This document shows, piece by piece, positions 45,069 through 53,055 of a stretch of 64,000 nt of DNA; position 1 is the stretch's first letter, and every line of letters begins with the position of its first letter. The DNA is from Pseudohalocynthiibacter aestuariivivens. Its GTDB lineage: Bacteria > Pseudomonadota > Alphaproteobacteria > Rhodobacterales > Rhodobacteraceae. The stretch is taken from NCBI RefSeq assembly GCF_018457175.1, contig NZ_JAGFNU010000007.1, forward strand, positions 1 to 64,000. Direction: 5' to 3'. The notes under the pieces were generated by a model. The model saw only the letters and a program-made list of their open reading frames with translations, was not told where the DNA came from and made no database searches. The position numbers were made by a program, and so were the translations under genes.

Positions 45069-46313
45069 TCAGGCTGCACGCGTGGATCTGAGACCCAGAT
45101 GCGCCGCGATAAATTTCGTGATTTCATGTGCATCAGCACCAACCCCATCAATGAAGGTCGAATTGCGCCGGCGCATAAACGGAAGTCCCATGGTAAAGAG
45201 GCCGGGTGCCGAGGTGACACCGCCTGCCTGATCAATTTCACCCTTTGCGGTTTTCACAGGGACGTTCAGCCAAAGGTATTCACGTTTGTAACCCGTTGCC
45301 CAGATGATCGTTTTGATCCCGCGCTCAGCAAGGTTGATAAGGCTTTCGTCACTGCGAATTTTGATTGGTGCAATCACTGGTTCCACCGGCACATCAATGC
45401 CGTGCGATTCGATGTAATGATCGATGCGACTTAGCAATCTTTTCTGACGGGCGTCAGCTGCGTCAATTGACGCTGAGAGCGTGTTTGAGACGAAGACCCG
45501 ACGACCGCTCATGCTTGTGACCCGTCCGACAATTTTAGCACCGCGACGTGAGATTGAACCCAAATCAAGGTCGCGATTCAAAGCACTGCCAACCAACTGA
45601 AAGGACGGATGATGGAGCACCGATTTCAACGAAGCCTGAGAGTCTCTTAACTCGCTAAGGACACCACTCTGATCAAGCCAATACATGATATCGCGCCCTC
45701 GGTACCGACGTGGAGTCCGGACATGGCTGCCTGCAGCCAAGGTTACATCGCACCCGCCGCGCAGCAGTTCGTCTGCCAGTTGGATACCGGTTGCAGACGC
45801 GCCAACAACAAGTATCCCGCTGTGCGAAATTTCACTGATATCGTCTAGGCGATCCGGGGTAACTTGGCGAATTAAAGGGTGGATATATCGCGCGAATTCC
45901 GGAACCAGCGGTTTGTCGCAGGCCCCCGTCGCAATAACCACTGACTTTGCCATCCAGAAAGCAGTGTCAGTGATAACTCTGTATCCGTTTTCAGAAAGCG
46001 AAACCGAGCGCACCTCGGTATTGCATTGGACAGGTGCGGCAAAGTCATCGCTGTAGTCAGAAAGGAGCTGAACAACATCGTCTTTGTGCATGAAGCCATC
46101 AGGATCAGCGCCAACATAAGACCATGACGGAAGTCTCGTCATCCAGTTTGGTGTCAGGAGATGAAGGTTTTTTCGGCGTTCTGTGCGCCACCTTTGAGCA
46201 ATCTCACCGCGCTCAAACACGACGTGATCTATGCCCAGATCAGTCAGGCAACGACTTGTCGCAAGCCCCGCCTGGCCAGCTCCGATAATGATGACATCTG
46301 TTTTGCGTATCAC
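45069..46313 (-). CDS. Flavin-containing monooxygenase-like protein (CzcO type)
   Basis: A 414-residue NAD(P)H/FAD enzyme. The FAD Rossmann motif is VIIIGAGQAGLATSRCL; GILVVGASATGIQLADEL is the NAD(P)-binding one; TIIWATGYKREY is the family ATG-Y motif. The long frame reaches 46454, but GTG 46313 (AGGA nine bases upstream) places the first strand correctly, so it is chosen. Family members oxygenate amines, sulfides or ketones, or reduce disulfides. It lies just after two peptide-sized genes and upstream of the second flavoprotein. Confidence 0.86.
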   Translation of the reverse strand: MIRKTDVIIIGAGQAGLATSRCLTDLGIDHVVFERGEIAQRWRTERRKNLHLLTPNWMTRLPSWSYVGADPDGFMHKDDVVQLLSDYSDDFAAPVQCNTEVRSVSLSENGYRVITDTAFWMAKSVVIATGACDKPLVPEFARYIHPLIRQVTPDRLDDISEISHSGILVVGASATGIQLADELLRGGCDVTLAAGSHVRTPRRYRGRDIMYWLDQSGVLSELRDSQASLKSVLHHPSFQLVGSALNRDLDLGSISRRGAKIVGRVTSMSGRRVFVSNTLSASIDAADARQKRLLSRIDHYIESHGIDVPVEPVIAPIKIRSDESLINLAERGIKTIIWATGYKREYLWLNVPVKTAKGEIDQAGGVTSAPGLFTMGLPFMRRRNSTFIDGVGADAHEITKFIAAHLGLRSTRAA

Positions 46314-46362
46314 GAGATTTGTCCTGTTAAGTTTGAGGTGGAATAGTTCAGCCCGAGGTGGG

Positions 46363-46500
46363 TCAGGCGCAGAAATCGCCCAAAAATTCGCGCACCAACT
46401 GCTTTGGGTTTGGCGTGATGATCTTTGCGGTTTTCGCTGACCGTGAAACTGCATTCATTTCATTGGCGGCGTTATCGTTGCTTTTTGTAAAACGTGACAT
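46363..46500 (-). CDS. 45-residue peptide gene
   Basis: The frame begins at ATG 46500 with AGGAAT six bases upstream and encodes MSRFTKSNDNAANEMNAVSR, continues through SAKTAKIITPNPKQLV, and ends GDFCA. It has one Cys, next to last. Basic and helical in the middle; no signal peptide. It is 49 bases upstream of the flavin monooxygenase gene. The good ribosome-binding site and tight packing support a real gene. Whether it is a modified-peptide precursor, a regulator or a stress peptide is unknown. Confidence 0.5.
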   Translation of the reverse strand: MSRFTKSNDNAANEMNAVSRSAKTAKIITPNPKQLVREFLGDFCA

Positions 46501-46528
46501 TCGGATTCCTTTCAAAATTTCAAACGAT

Positions 46529-46678
46529 CTAACCGTCTGTCTTGGATGGCAAAATCGTTGGCATGGAGAGTTTGGTTTTAGCCCTTTTGCCTAGCGTATT
46601 TCGGATAGGGCCGAAGTCGACTGAGATGGGTTTCTTCCATCTTGGAAATGTTTGGTTTGCGAGTTCTTTCAGTGTCAT
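46529..46678 (-). CDS. 49-residue peptide gene
   Basis: ATG 46678 opens a frame with MTLKELANQTFPRWKKPISV followed by DFGPIRNTLGKR and SMPTILPSKTDG. Basic, Pro-rich, no Cys, no signal. Ribosome-binding site is weak (AAGAGA). It sits between the OsmC gene and the 45-residue peptide gene, all in one direction. Function unknown. Confidence 0.42.
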   Translation of the reverse strand: MTLKELANQTFPRWKKPISVDFGPIRNTLGKRAKTKLSMPTILPSKTDG

Positions 46679-46733
46679 ATCTAGTCTCTTTTCGTGAGTG
46701 GGCGGGCGGCGAAAAGCGCCCGCCCGATCTGAG

Positions 46734-47312
46734 TTAGGCAGCAATATCAACGTTGACTTTGACGCCATTGGTCAGCACGTCGAGCACAGCCGAACGGGCC
46801 ATGGATTGCTCTACAATTTGCTGAAGCTTTTCAGATGGTGCGTCGCCTGCGATTTTGAAGCTGGCACGGATGTTGTTGAAACCGTTGCGCACTTCGTCAT
46901 TCAGGCCAAGAATGCCCTGCATATCCATGTCGCCTTCGACCGTTGTTTCGACGGATGTTAGTTTGACTTGACGGGCTGACGCGATGTTGCCGATACCGGC
47001 TGTAATGCATGCTGCCAGTGCTGAAAGAAGATACTCCACTGGAGCAGGTGCCGCGTCACCGCCACACAAAACGCTTGGGTGATCGCCTTCGACAACGAAA
47101 TCTTCAACGCGTGTGTGGTCTCCGCCAGCACCGCTAAAGCCGTTGATGCGTGCCTGGCTGTGCGTACCTGCCAGCCATTTTGAATTTGCGCGGAAGGTAA
47201 ACTGAGCAAGCTCAGGCTGTGCGCCAACTGCGCCAATAGTGGCCAGTAGTGTTGGGACATCAACGCCGTTGATTGCGACTTTTTCAGGTTTTTCCATAAC
47301 TGCTGTGTTCAT
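46734..47312 (-). CDS. OsmC-family protein
   Basis: A 192-residue OsmC/Ohr-like protein. DAAPAPVEYLLSALAACITA carries the conserved cysteine of the central helix, and VLCGGD provides another Cys nearby; the C-terminal motif ending VKVNVDIAA completes the fold. OsmC and Ohr proteins reduce organic peroxides with two cysteines; this subgroup is less studied. A long non-coding leader (47313 upward) contains a TGTTTCA-N2-TGTTTCA repeat, so it probably begins a transcript that includes the peptide genes and flavoproteins. Confidence 0.85.
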   Translation of the reverse strand: MNTAVMEKPEKVAINGVDVPTLLATIGAVGAQPELAQFTFRANSKWLAGTHSQARINGFSGAGGDHTRVEDFVVEGDHPSVLCGGDAAPAPVEYLLSALAACITAGIGNIASARQVKLTSVETTVEGDMDMQGILGLNDEVRNGFNNIRASFKIAGDAPSEKLQQIVEQSMARSAVLDVLTNGVKVNVDIAA

Positions 47313-47468
47313 GATTTTCGTATCCTTGGGTCTCTGTTTCAGGGTTAGCCTTGAGGGCTGTTAAAACCAAAGACAGCGGGGGCTTAGGGAGGTTGGCCTT
47401 GCCGCTTTGGCTATAACGTTGTTCTAGACCTCGGATGTTTCACTTTGTGATCGCTAAAACAGCTTTTG

Positions 47469-47484
47469 TGTTTCATGTGTTTCA
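47469..47484 (-). promoter_or_regulatory. TGTTTCA-N2-TGTTTCA direct repeat
   Basis: TGTTTCATGTGTTTCA, 157 bases upstream of the OsmC gene start. A related TGTTTCA-CT-TTGTGAT sequence lies some 30 bases to the left. Same repeat and spacing as at 43799 and 49976. Confidence 0.55.
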
Positions 47485-47534
47485 GCAACGTTTGCAGCGC
47501 GTTACAATCTGACAAATTATTGATTTAAAAGAAA

Positions 47535-47560
47535 AACCCGCCATTTCACGCTGGCGGGTT
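47535..47560 (-). terminator. Rho-independent terminator
   Basis: On the minus strand AACCCGCCA pairs perfectly with TGGCGGGTT (9 bp, 8-base loop) and is followed by TTTTTCTTTT. It ends the cysteine synthase-glutaredoxin transcript, about 250 bases after its stop codon. Confidence 0.85.
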
Positions 47561-47813
47561 GAGGTAGATGCTTAAGAAAAGCAATCCGTGAGTGGTGGCG
47601 TTCTCGGCTCTTATTTTTTGTCCAGATTGTTCGTATTTTATCTGCGAGAGCCTGACATTCATCGGGACCACTTTTTTGGCTGATAACTGAGATGCGAAGA
47701 ACCTTCCGGCTTCTTCAAATTACAACTCGAAGGAAGCGCCGGCTATCCGCGTTTAGCAGCTAGTACAAGCGCATTGATTCCATCGGATTCACCTTGAACA
47801 TGAGGAACCTGTT
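47561..47813 (-). other. Long 3' untranslated region, possible small RNA
   Basis: About 250 bases between the cysteine synthase-glutaredoxin stop and its terminator. Only a dubious 38-codon frame, with its stop inside the terminator stem, is present. A transcript released from here would be a small RNA with a strong 3' hairpin. Inferred from layout only. Confidence 0.35.
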
Positions 47814-49289
47814 TCATCTTGGGTGCAACCATTTCGGAAGGAAAGAATATGCGTTTTCTTTCATCGCCTGATTGAATATCACTCCATTCGCATCCAATCG
47901 CTGTTTCAGGCTACCGTCATTAAACGCGTCAAACGTCTCGGTGGCTCCACCGATATGCTGGCCACCAACAAATATCTGCGGAATGGTGAGCGAACCAGTT
48001 GTATCACGCAAAGCAGCGCGAATATCGGCCCCAAGATTGTCTTTCTGGTAAGCTGTTGAGTCCAGATCGACGCTCTCATATTCAATACCAGCTTCCGCAA
48101 ACATCTTGCGGACCGACCAGCAGAATTCACACCATTCAAGCGCAAATACAACAACTGATTTTTCGCTGACGATACGTTCTACATAAGCGATTGCTTCGGG
48201 TTTGGCTGGTGCAGTTGGCGCAACGGCAGCGGGCGCTGACGACACATCAAACCGGATTCCTGGCGTGGACATCGAAAGTTCCATTTCTTCGTCCGTCATT
48301 TCCGATGGAACGTCTTCGAACAATGGAGTCGAGAGATACCTCTCTCCGGTATCAGGTAACATTGCCAAAATCTTCGTCCCTTTTGGCGCTGTTCGCGCGA
48401 CCTCAAGGGCTGCGGCAAAAGTTGCACCGCCGCTCGTGCCACAGAATATACCTTCTTTCTGCGCGAGCGCCTTTGCCATGTCCATGGCATCAATTCCGGC
48501 GACGGCTTCAAACCGGTCGATATGACCGCTTTCCAGCACATCATTGGCGAGCGACGAAATAAAATCAGGTGACCACCCCTGCATTAAATGCGGGCGAAAC
48601 CCTGGATGACTTTCCGCAGCACTGCCATCTGCGTTGAACGCCTGCACAACACCGCTTGCAAGAAGGGGTACGTTGTCAGGTTCTGCAGCAACGATTTTCG
48701 TTCTTGGGCTGCGATCTTTCAGAACGCGCGCAACACCGTTCAAGGTACCGCCTGTTCCAAACCCTGTTACCCAGTAATCAAGCCCGTCATCTCCGAAATC
48801 GTTCAGAATTTCCTGAGCGGTCGTGTTGCTGTGGATATCTGCGTTTGCAGGGTTTTCGAACTGCCGAGACTGGAACCATCCATGTGCTTCAGCCAGTTCG
48901 CGTGCCTTGGCAACCATTCCCGTGCCTTTTTCAGCAGCGGGTGTCAGAACAACTCTCGCACCCAGAAACCGCATCAGCTTGCGCCGCTCAACACTGAAAC
49001 TTTCAGCCATTGTTACAACCAGCGGATATCCCTTTTGTGCACAGACCATGGCAAGGCCAATGCCGGTGTTTCCGCTTGTCGCCTCAACCACAGTTTGGCC
49101 GGGCTTTAGGGTTCCGTCTTTTTCAGCAGCCTCTATTATGCCAATGGCCAGGCGGTCTTTGACAGACCCCATAGGGTTGAATGCTTCGAGTTTGACGAAC
49201 ATCTCAACCCCATCAGGTGCTAGCTTGTTGATGCGAACGACTGGTGTATTTCCGATCGTATCAAGTATGGAACTGCAAATGCTGTTCAT
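47814..49289 (-). CDS. Cysteine synthase-glutaredoxin fusion
   Basis: A 491-residue two-domain protein. Residues ~1-330 are a CysK/CBS-like PLP enzyme: PLP lysine Lys44 in NPMGSVKDR, EATSGNTGIGLA, GFGTGGTLNGV phosphate loop and CGTSGGATFAA. A Pro/Ala-rich linker (~345-365) leads to a C-terminal glutaredoxin with a CEFC active site (~387-390), a TIPQIFVGGQHIGG cis-Pro/glutathione region (~440) and YSFLPKWLHPR at the end. Making cysteine (or another beta-substituted alanine) while reducing a disulfide in the same chain is unusual. Neighbouring OsmC and flavoproteins fit a thiol-redox theme. Confidence 0.9.
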   Translation of the reverse strand: MNSICSSILDTIGNTPVVRINKLAPDGVEMFVKLEAFNPMGSVKDRLAIGIIEAAEKDGTLKPGQTVVEATSGNTGIGLAMVCAQKGYPLVVTMAESFSVERRKLMRFLGARVVLTPAAEKGTGMVAKARELAEAHGWFQSRQFENPANADIHSNTTAQEILNDFGDDGLDYWVTGFGTGGTLNGVARVLKDRSPRTKIVAAEPDNVPLLASGVVQAFNADGSAAESHPGFRPHLMQGWSPDFISSLANDVLESGHIDRFEAVAGIDAMDMAKALAQKEGIFCGTSGGATFAAALEVARTAPKGTKILAMLPDTGERYLSTPLFEDVPSEMTDEEMELSMSTPGIRFDVSSAPAAVAPTAPAKPEAIAYVERIVSEKSVVVFALEWCEFCWSVRKMFAEAGIEYESVDLDSTAYQKDNLGADIRAALRDTTGSLTIPQIFVGGQHIGGATETFDAFNDGSLKQRLDANGVIFNQAMKENAYSFLPKWLHPR

Positions 49290-49333
49290 GACGGGCCCTT
49301 CTTTCTTGTTTGTTTAACCGCTGATAAATTGTC

Positions 49334-49465
49334 TTACCGTGACCCCAGCCGATTGGTCGCGTCGTACCAATTGCTAAAGACTTTTGGTTCTACTGGTGTG
49401 TGCGCGCTTTCAAATCCGGTTCCGTATTTGGGAGCTTTCCGCTGAACGTATGTTTTGGTTTTCAT
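49334..49465 (-). CDS. 43-residue peptide gene
   Basis: ATG 49465 has AAAGAGGAT upstream. The peptide reads MKTKTYVQRKAPKYGTGFES then AHTPVEPKVFSNWYDATNRL and ends GSR. Basic, Tyr-rich, no Cys, no signal peptide. It is 44 bases upstream of the cysteine synthase-glutaredoxin start and 48 bases after the DUF1127 gene, so it belongs to the same transcript. Function unknown. Confidence 0.5.
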   Translation of the reverse strand: MKTKTYVQRKAPKYGTGFESAHTPVEPKVFSNWYDATNRLGSR

Positions 49466-49513
49466 TGGTCTATCCTCTTTCATTGGGGTTGGTAGGTGAT
49501 CGTGCGAGGCTGA

Positions 49514-49753
49514 TCACCAAAGCTGAGTTTTCATAAGGTGCTCAAGCACGGCACGGCTTTCGCGGCTCATAGGGTCAGCGCGGCCATAGCCGATATCTTT
49601 CAGTATGCGATCATCCAATGCGCTAAGGCTGCGCCGTGCCGCATAGCGGCGTTCTGTAACCGTTGAACCGTTGCGTTTGGGTTTTCTTGCGAGTGCAGCG
49701 CCTATAACTGCTACAATCGCTTGTGTAGGTGAGTGCATCGTTTTCGTGTTCAC
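49514..49753 (-). CDS. DUF1127-domain small protein
   Basis: A 79-residue protein from GTG 49753 (AAGGAT upstream). The C-terminal part RRSLSALDDRILKDIGYGRA is the DUF1127 signature (LSALDDR.L.DIG..R); the N-terminal part includes a hydrophobic stretch (AIVAVIGAALA). DUF1127 proteins in alphaproteobacteria act in RNA turnover and in phosphate or stress responses. It heads the minus-strand unit and is divergent from the hybrid kinase gene, sharing a 290-base control region with the TGAAACA repeat. Confidence 0.82.
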   Translation of the reverse strand: MNTKTMHSPTQAIVAVIGAALARKPKRNGSTVTERRYAARRSLSALDDRILKDIGYGRADPMSRESRAVLEHLMKTQLW

Positions 49754-49975
49754 TGTCTTATCCTTAAGTCTAATGATTAATGTTTGCGTTTGTTGCCCCG
49801 GGATCTCCGCGACCTTTGACAACGCTTATTTGCCAGTCCCGTGTTGCAGTCTCATGTCGTGCTTCACGGTTTTGTGTTTCAATTGGGAAAACTTAGGTTT
49901 TTAGAGGTATCAAAAATAAACCCAATTACTTTCAATGCTTTAGAGAAAAGCCACGCGTTCTTTCCCGCAGTTCTC

Positions 49976-49991
49976 TGAAACAATTGAAACA
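49976..49991 (+). promoter_or_regulatory. TGAAACA-N2-TGAAACA direct repeat
   Basis: TGAAACAATTGAAACA, the reverse complement of the TGTTTCA-N2-TGTTTCA pairs elsewhere, 54 bases before the hybrid kinase start and in the divergent region shared with the DUF1127 gene. Single TGAAACA and TGTTTCA copies also lie at 50017 and 49875. Confidence 0.55.
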
Positions 49992-50044
49992 AAAGCCTGC
50001 ACTCACGAAAACGAAATGAAACAAAGGCTCTTTAGACAGAATTC

Positions 50045-52273
50045 ATGACATCAACTTTGGAAAACCAAACACCAGATACAGCAGAGGTTCTGCGTGATGC
50101 TGTCGAAGCGCTGTCAGAAGGCATAGCGGTATTTGACGCAAACCTGCGGCTTATTACCTGTAATCAACGATACCTGGAGATGTTTCCGTTGATACGTGAG
50201 CTTATTGTTCCGGGCGCTCATTCTGATGACTTGTTGCGAGCCGGCGTTGAACGGGGTCAGTTTGCGGCTGCCCTGAACGACCCCGAAGGGTGGTTGGATA
50301 AAGCCTACAAATTCAGGCTTGAGTTTGACCGGGAGTTTGAGGTTGAATTCACAGATGGAAAAACCTACCAAGTTCGCTTTAAACCAACGCGATCGGGCGG
50401 CTATGTCGTTTCGCGAAGCGATATTACGGAAAGCCGCCGCACCGAAGCGATGGTTCGCGATAGGGAAACATTGCTGGCAACCGTTCTAGATACATCGCCA
50501 GTTTCCGTTGTTATGGCGCGGATAGAAGACGGCAAGATCATTTATCGTTCTAAAGAAGCTGCCGCCAATTTTGGTCAAACAACGTTTGCTCACGAACACT
50601 ATACATCCCCGGAAGAACGGGAAAAATATGTTGCTTTGCTCACTCAGAAAAAACGCGTTGATGGTTATCAGATGACAAGTGTCCGCGCTGACGGAAGCAG
50701 CTACACCTCGTCTTGCTCTGGTCGAATTGTCGAATATGGCGGTGAACTATGCGCTGTTTCGGCGCTCACAGATTTGACCGAACAGCTCGAAAAAGACGCG
50801 TTGATCCGGCACGTTTTGGAAGCTTGTCCAATCCCCATTCAAATGAGCAAAGCAGATACGAGCGAGGTGCTGTTCTGTAGCCCGGAAACTGTTGCTCTCT
50901 TTGGGGATGCCCCAAGCTCCAAATCCTTTTATGTCGACCCTAAAGCACGAGAGATATATGTTGATACACTTCGGAAAGACGGGGTGGTCCGGGACTATAA
51001 GGCCGAGTTTTACAATCGACACGGGACGCGTTTTTGGGGCGCGGTCTTCGCACAAATGATCCGATATAATGGGGATGACGTGATCGTCTCGCATACGCGT
51101 GATATGACCGAACAACTGAAGATCGAGGACGAGCTGATCACCCAGCGCGAGTTGCTGCACCAAAACGAGAAAATGTTTGCCTTAGGTGAGCTCTTGGCCG
51201 GCGTTGCGCATGAATTGAACAATCCGCTTTCTGTTGTTGTGGGGCACTCGCTTATGTTGCGCGAAGATGCTCAGGACCCTGAAATCTTACGCCAGGTCAA
51301 AAAAATCAGTGATGCCGCAGAACGATGCACAAAAATCGTAAGAACTTTTTTGACGATGGCGCGGCAACAACCGGCAAAGTCCGAAAAAATAGAAATCAAC
51401 GAAATTGTCCAGACCGCAGTAGATGTAGCCCGATACGGTGATTTTGGAAGTACAATCAAGATGGAATGTGATCTGGCCCAAACCCTTCCATCAATATGCG
51501 CTGACAGCGACCAGATCACCCAAGTTATTTTGAATCTGATAATAAACGCAGAACAGGCCATCAGAAGCGAAGGCAAAGGAGACAAAATTGTCGTAAAGAC
51601 AAGCCAGGGAGCATCTGAACAAACGGTGGAGATCGAGGTGAAAGACAATGGCCCGGGCATCCCGGCCAAGTACCAGAACCGTATTTTTGAGCCTTTCTTC
51701 ACAACCAAAGACGTTGGCGAAGGTACAGGCATTGGTCTGTCGCTGTGCCACAGAGTAATTCGATCACACGGTGGGCAAATAATGTTGGACGGGAATTACA
51801 AGGAAGGCACGCTTTTTCGGATATCATTGCCGGCTAAGCCAGCTTCGGATCGTGCATGTAAAAGCGTACCAGAGGTTGAAACACCGCAGGGTTCGCTACG
51901 TATTCTCATTGTCGATGACGAAGAAGATGTCGCCGAATTAAATGCCGAAATACTGGGCAGAGCAGGATTCGGCGTAGATGTTGCGAATATTGGTGGCGAC
52001 GCAATCAGCAAGCTCAGGCAGAATAGATATGACCTGATACTCAGCGACCTGAACATGCCTGGCATCGACGGGCGCGGTTTCTTTGAAACCATAACAAAGG
52101 ATTTTCCCGAGATGGCCCAGCGCATTGGATTTGTAACCGGCGACACTATGGGCCGCTCTTCCCAGGGTTTTTTAAAAGAAGCAAACCGCCCTTATCTGGA
52201 AAAACCCGTGTCCCCAAAGGAACTTCGTGCCTTTGTTTCGGAAATCATCGCTATCGCGGAGAATGAAAAATGA
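50045..52273 (+). CDS. Hybrid PAS sensor histidine kinase
   Basis: A 742-residue soluble hybrid kinase. Three PAS-like domains (~10-130, ~140-255, ~255-365) precede the H-box LLAGVAHELNNPLSV (~387), then N- and G-boxes (LNLIINAEQAIRS, VKDNGPGIPAKY, GEGTGIGLSLCHR). A C-terminal receiver follows (ILIVDDEEDVAELN, phospho-Asp in LILSDLNMPGIDG, conserved Lys in YLEKPVSP). No membrane segments. The paralogue at 39918 lacks one PAS and the receiver. It overlaps the response-regulator gene by four bases. A shared soluble ligand such as haem, flavin or redox state is likely for the PAS domains. Confidence 0.92.
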   Translation: MTSTLENQTPDTAEVLRDAVEALSEGIAVFDANLRLITCNQRYLEMFPLIRELIVPGAHSDDLLRAGVERGQFAAALNDPEGWLDKAYKFRLEFDREFEVEFTDGKTYQVRFKPTRSGGYVVSRSDITESRRTEAMVRDRETLLATVLDTSPVSVVMARIEDGKIIYRSKEAAANFGQTTFAHEHYTSPEEREKYVALLTQKKRVDGYQMTSVRADGSSYTSSCSGRIVEYGGELCAVSALTDLTEQLEKDALIRHVLEACPIPIQMSKADTSEVLFCSPETVALFGDAPSSKSFYVDPKAREIYVDTLRKDGVVRDYKAEFYNRHGTRFWGAVFAQMIRYNGDDVIVSHTRDMTEQLKIEDELITQRELLHQNEKMFALGELLAGVAHELNNPLSVVVGHSLMLREDAQDPEILRQVKKISDAAERCTKIVRTFLTMARQQPAKSEKIEINEIVQTAVDVARYGDFGSTIKMECDLAQTLPSICADSDQITQVILNLIINAEQAIRSEGKGDKIVVKTSQGASEQTVEIEVKDNGPGIPAKYQNRIFEPFFTTKDVGEGTGIGLSLCHRVIRSHGGQIMLDGNYKEGTLFRISLPAKPASDRACKSVPEVETPQGSLRILIVDDEEDVAELNAEILGRAGFGVDVANIGGDAISKLRQNRYDLILSDLNMPGIDGRGFFETITKDFPEMAQRIGFVTGDTMGRSSQGFLKEANRPYLEKPVSPKELRAFVSEIIAIAENEK

Positions 52274-52986
52274 CCGAACAAAAAACGACCGTTCTGGTGT
52301 GCGACGATGAACGCGATGTACGCGAGATGTTGCAGGAGTACCTTCAACGACGTGGTTTTCGCGTTGTAACCTCCGGCAATGCCGAAGAACTGCGCGACGT
52401 TTTGGAAAAGGAAAAGATCGACCTCATTCTGCTTGACGTAAACATGCCGGGCGAAGACGGCTTAACAGCCCTGCGAAATCTCCGCTCAAGCAACCCTGTA
52501 GCTGTTGTGATGCTGACTGCGGCCGGCGAAGTCGTAGACAGAATTCTTGGTCTCGAAATGGGTGCCGATGACTATCTGGGCAAGCCCGTAGATCTGCGCG
52601 AACTTGAGGCACGGATAAAGGCGGTCCTCAGACGCAAATCTGAACCAGTGGTTAAAACGGCAGATTCAATCAATACACCCAAAACCGCTCAATTCGGGAA
52701 GTTCACGCTGGATCTCGAAGCAGCCAAACTCCTTGATGACGACGGCAGCGAACTTCCGCTAACCGCTATGGAATTTAATCTTTTGAAGGTCTTTGCTGAA
52801 AACAAGCGCCGCGTCTTAAACCGGGATCAAATTCTCGAACAGGCGCACGACAGATCGTGGGATCCGTTTGACCGAAGCATCGATATACGGATTTCGCGGC
52901 TACGCCGAAAGATTGAAGCAAACCCTCAGAAACCGCTCATTATTAGAACTGTGCGAGGGATCGGTTATATTTACGATCCGGACTGA
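52270..52986 (+). CDS. OmpR-family response regulator
   Basis: A 238-residue regulator. The receiver has the acidic pair in VLVCDDERDVREML, the phospho-acceptor Asp in LILLDVNMPGEDG, Thr in VVMLTAAGE and Lys in YLGKPVDL. The C-terminal winged helix is typical of OmpR/PhoB (LTAMEFNLLKVFAENKRRVL, RSIDIRISRLRRKIE, VRGIGYIY). It is translationally coupled to the hybrid kinase. As OmpR-type proteins bind direct repeats, it is the first candidate to bind the TGTTTCA-N2-TGTTTCA sites, although a 9-base period is shorter than the usual 10-11. Confidence 0.93.
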   Translation: MTEQKTTVLVCDDERDVREMLQEYLQRRGFRVVTSGNAEELRDVLEKEKIDLILLDVNMPGEDGLTALRNLRSSNPVAVVMLTAAGEVVDRILGLEMGADDYLGKPVDLRELEARIKAVLRRKSEPVVKTADSINTPKTAQFGKFTLDLEAAKLLDDDGSELPLTAMEFNLLKVFAENKRRVLNRDQILEQAHDRSWDPFDRSIDIRISRLRRKIEANPQKPLIIRTVRGIGYIYDPD

Positions 52987-53055
52987 TAGCTTCAGACATA
53001 GGCCCAATAAAAACGAATTTGCGGGAAATCGGACAATACCGGGGTTCGTTTCCTG

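Noticed and set aside
47561-47680. 38-codon minus-strand frame before the terminator
   Set aside because: No ribosome-binding site and its stop codon lies inside the terminator stem.
46363-49465. Calling the three peptides RiPP precursors
   Set aside because: No leader/core pattern, recognition element, protease or exporter is visible; kept only as an open possibility.
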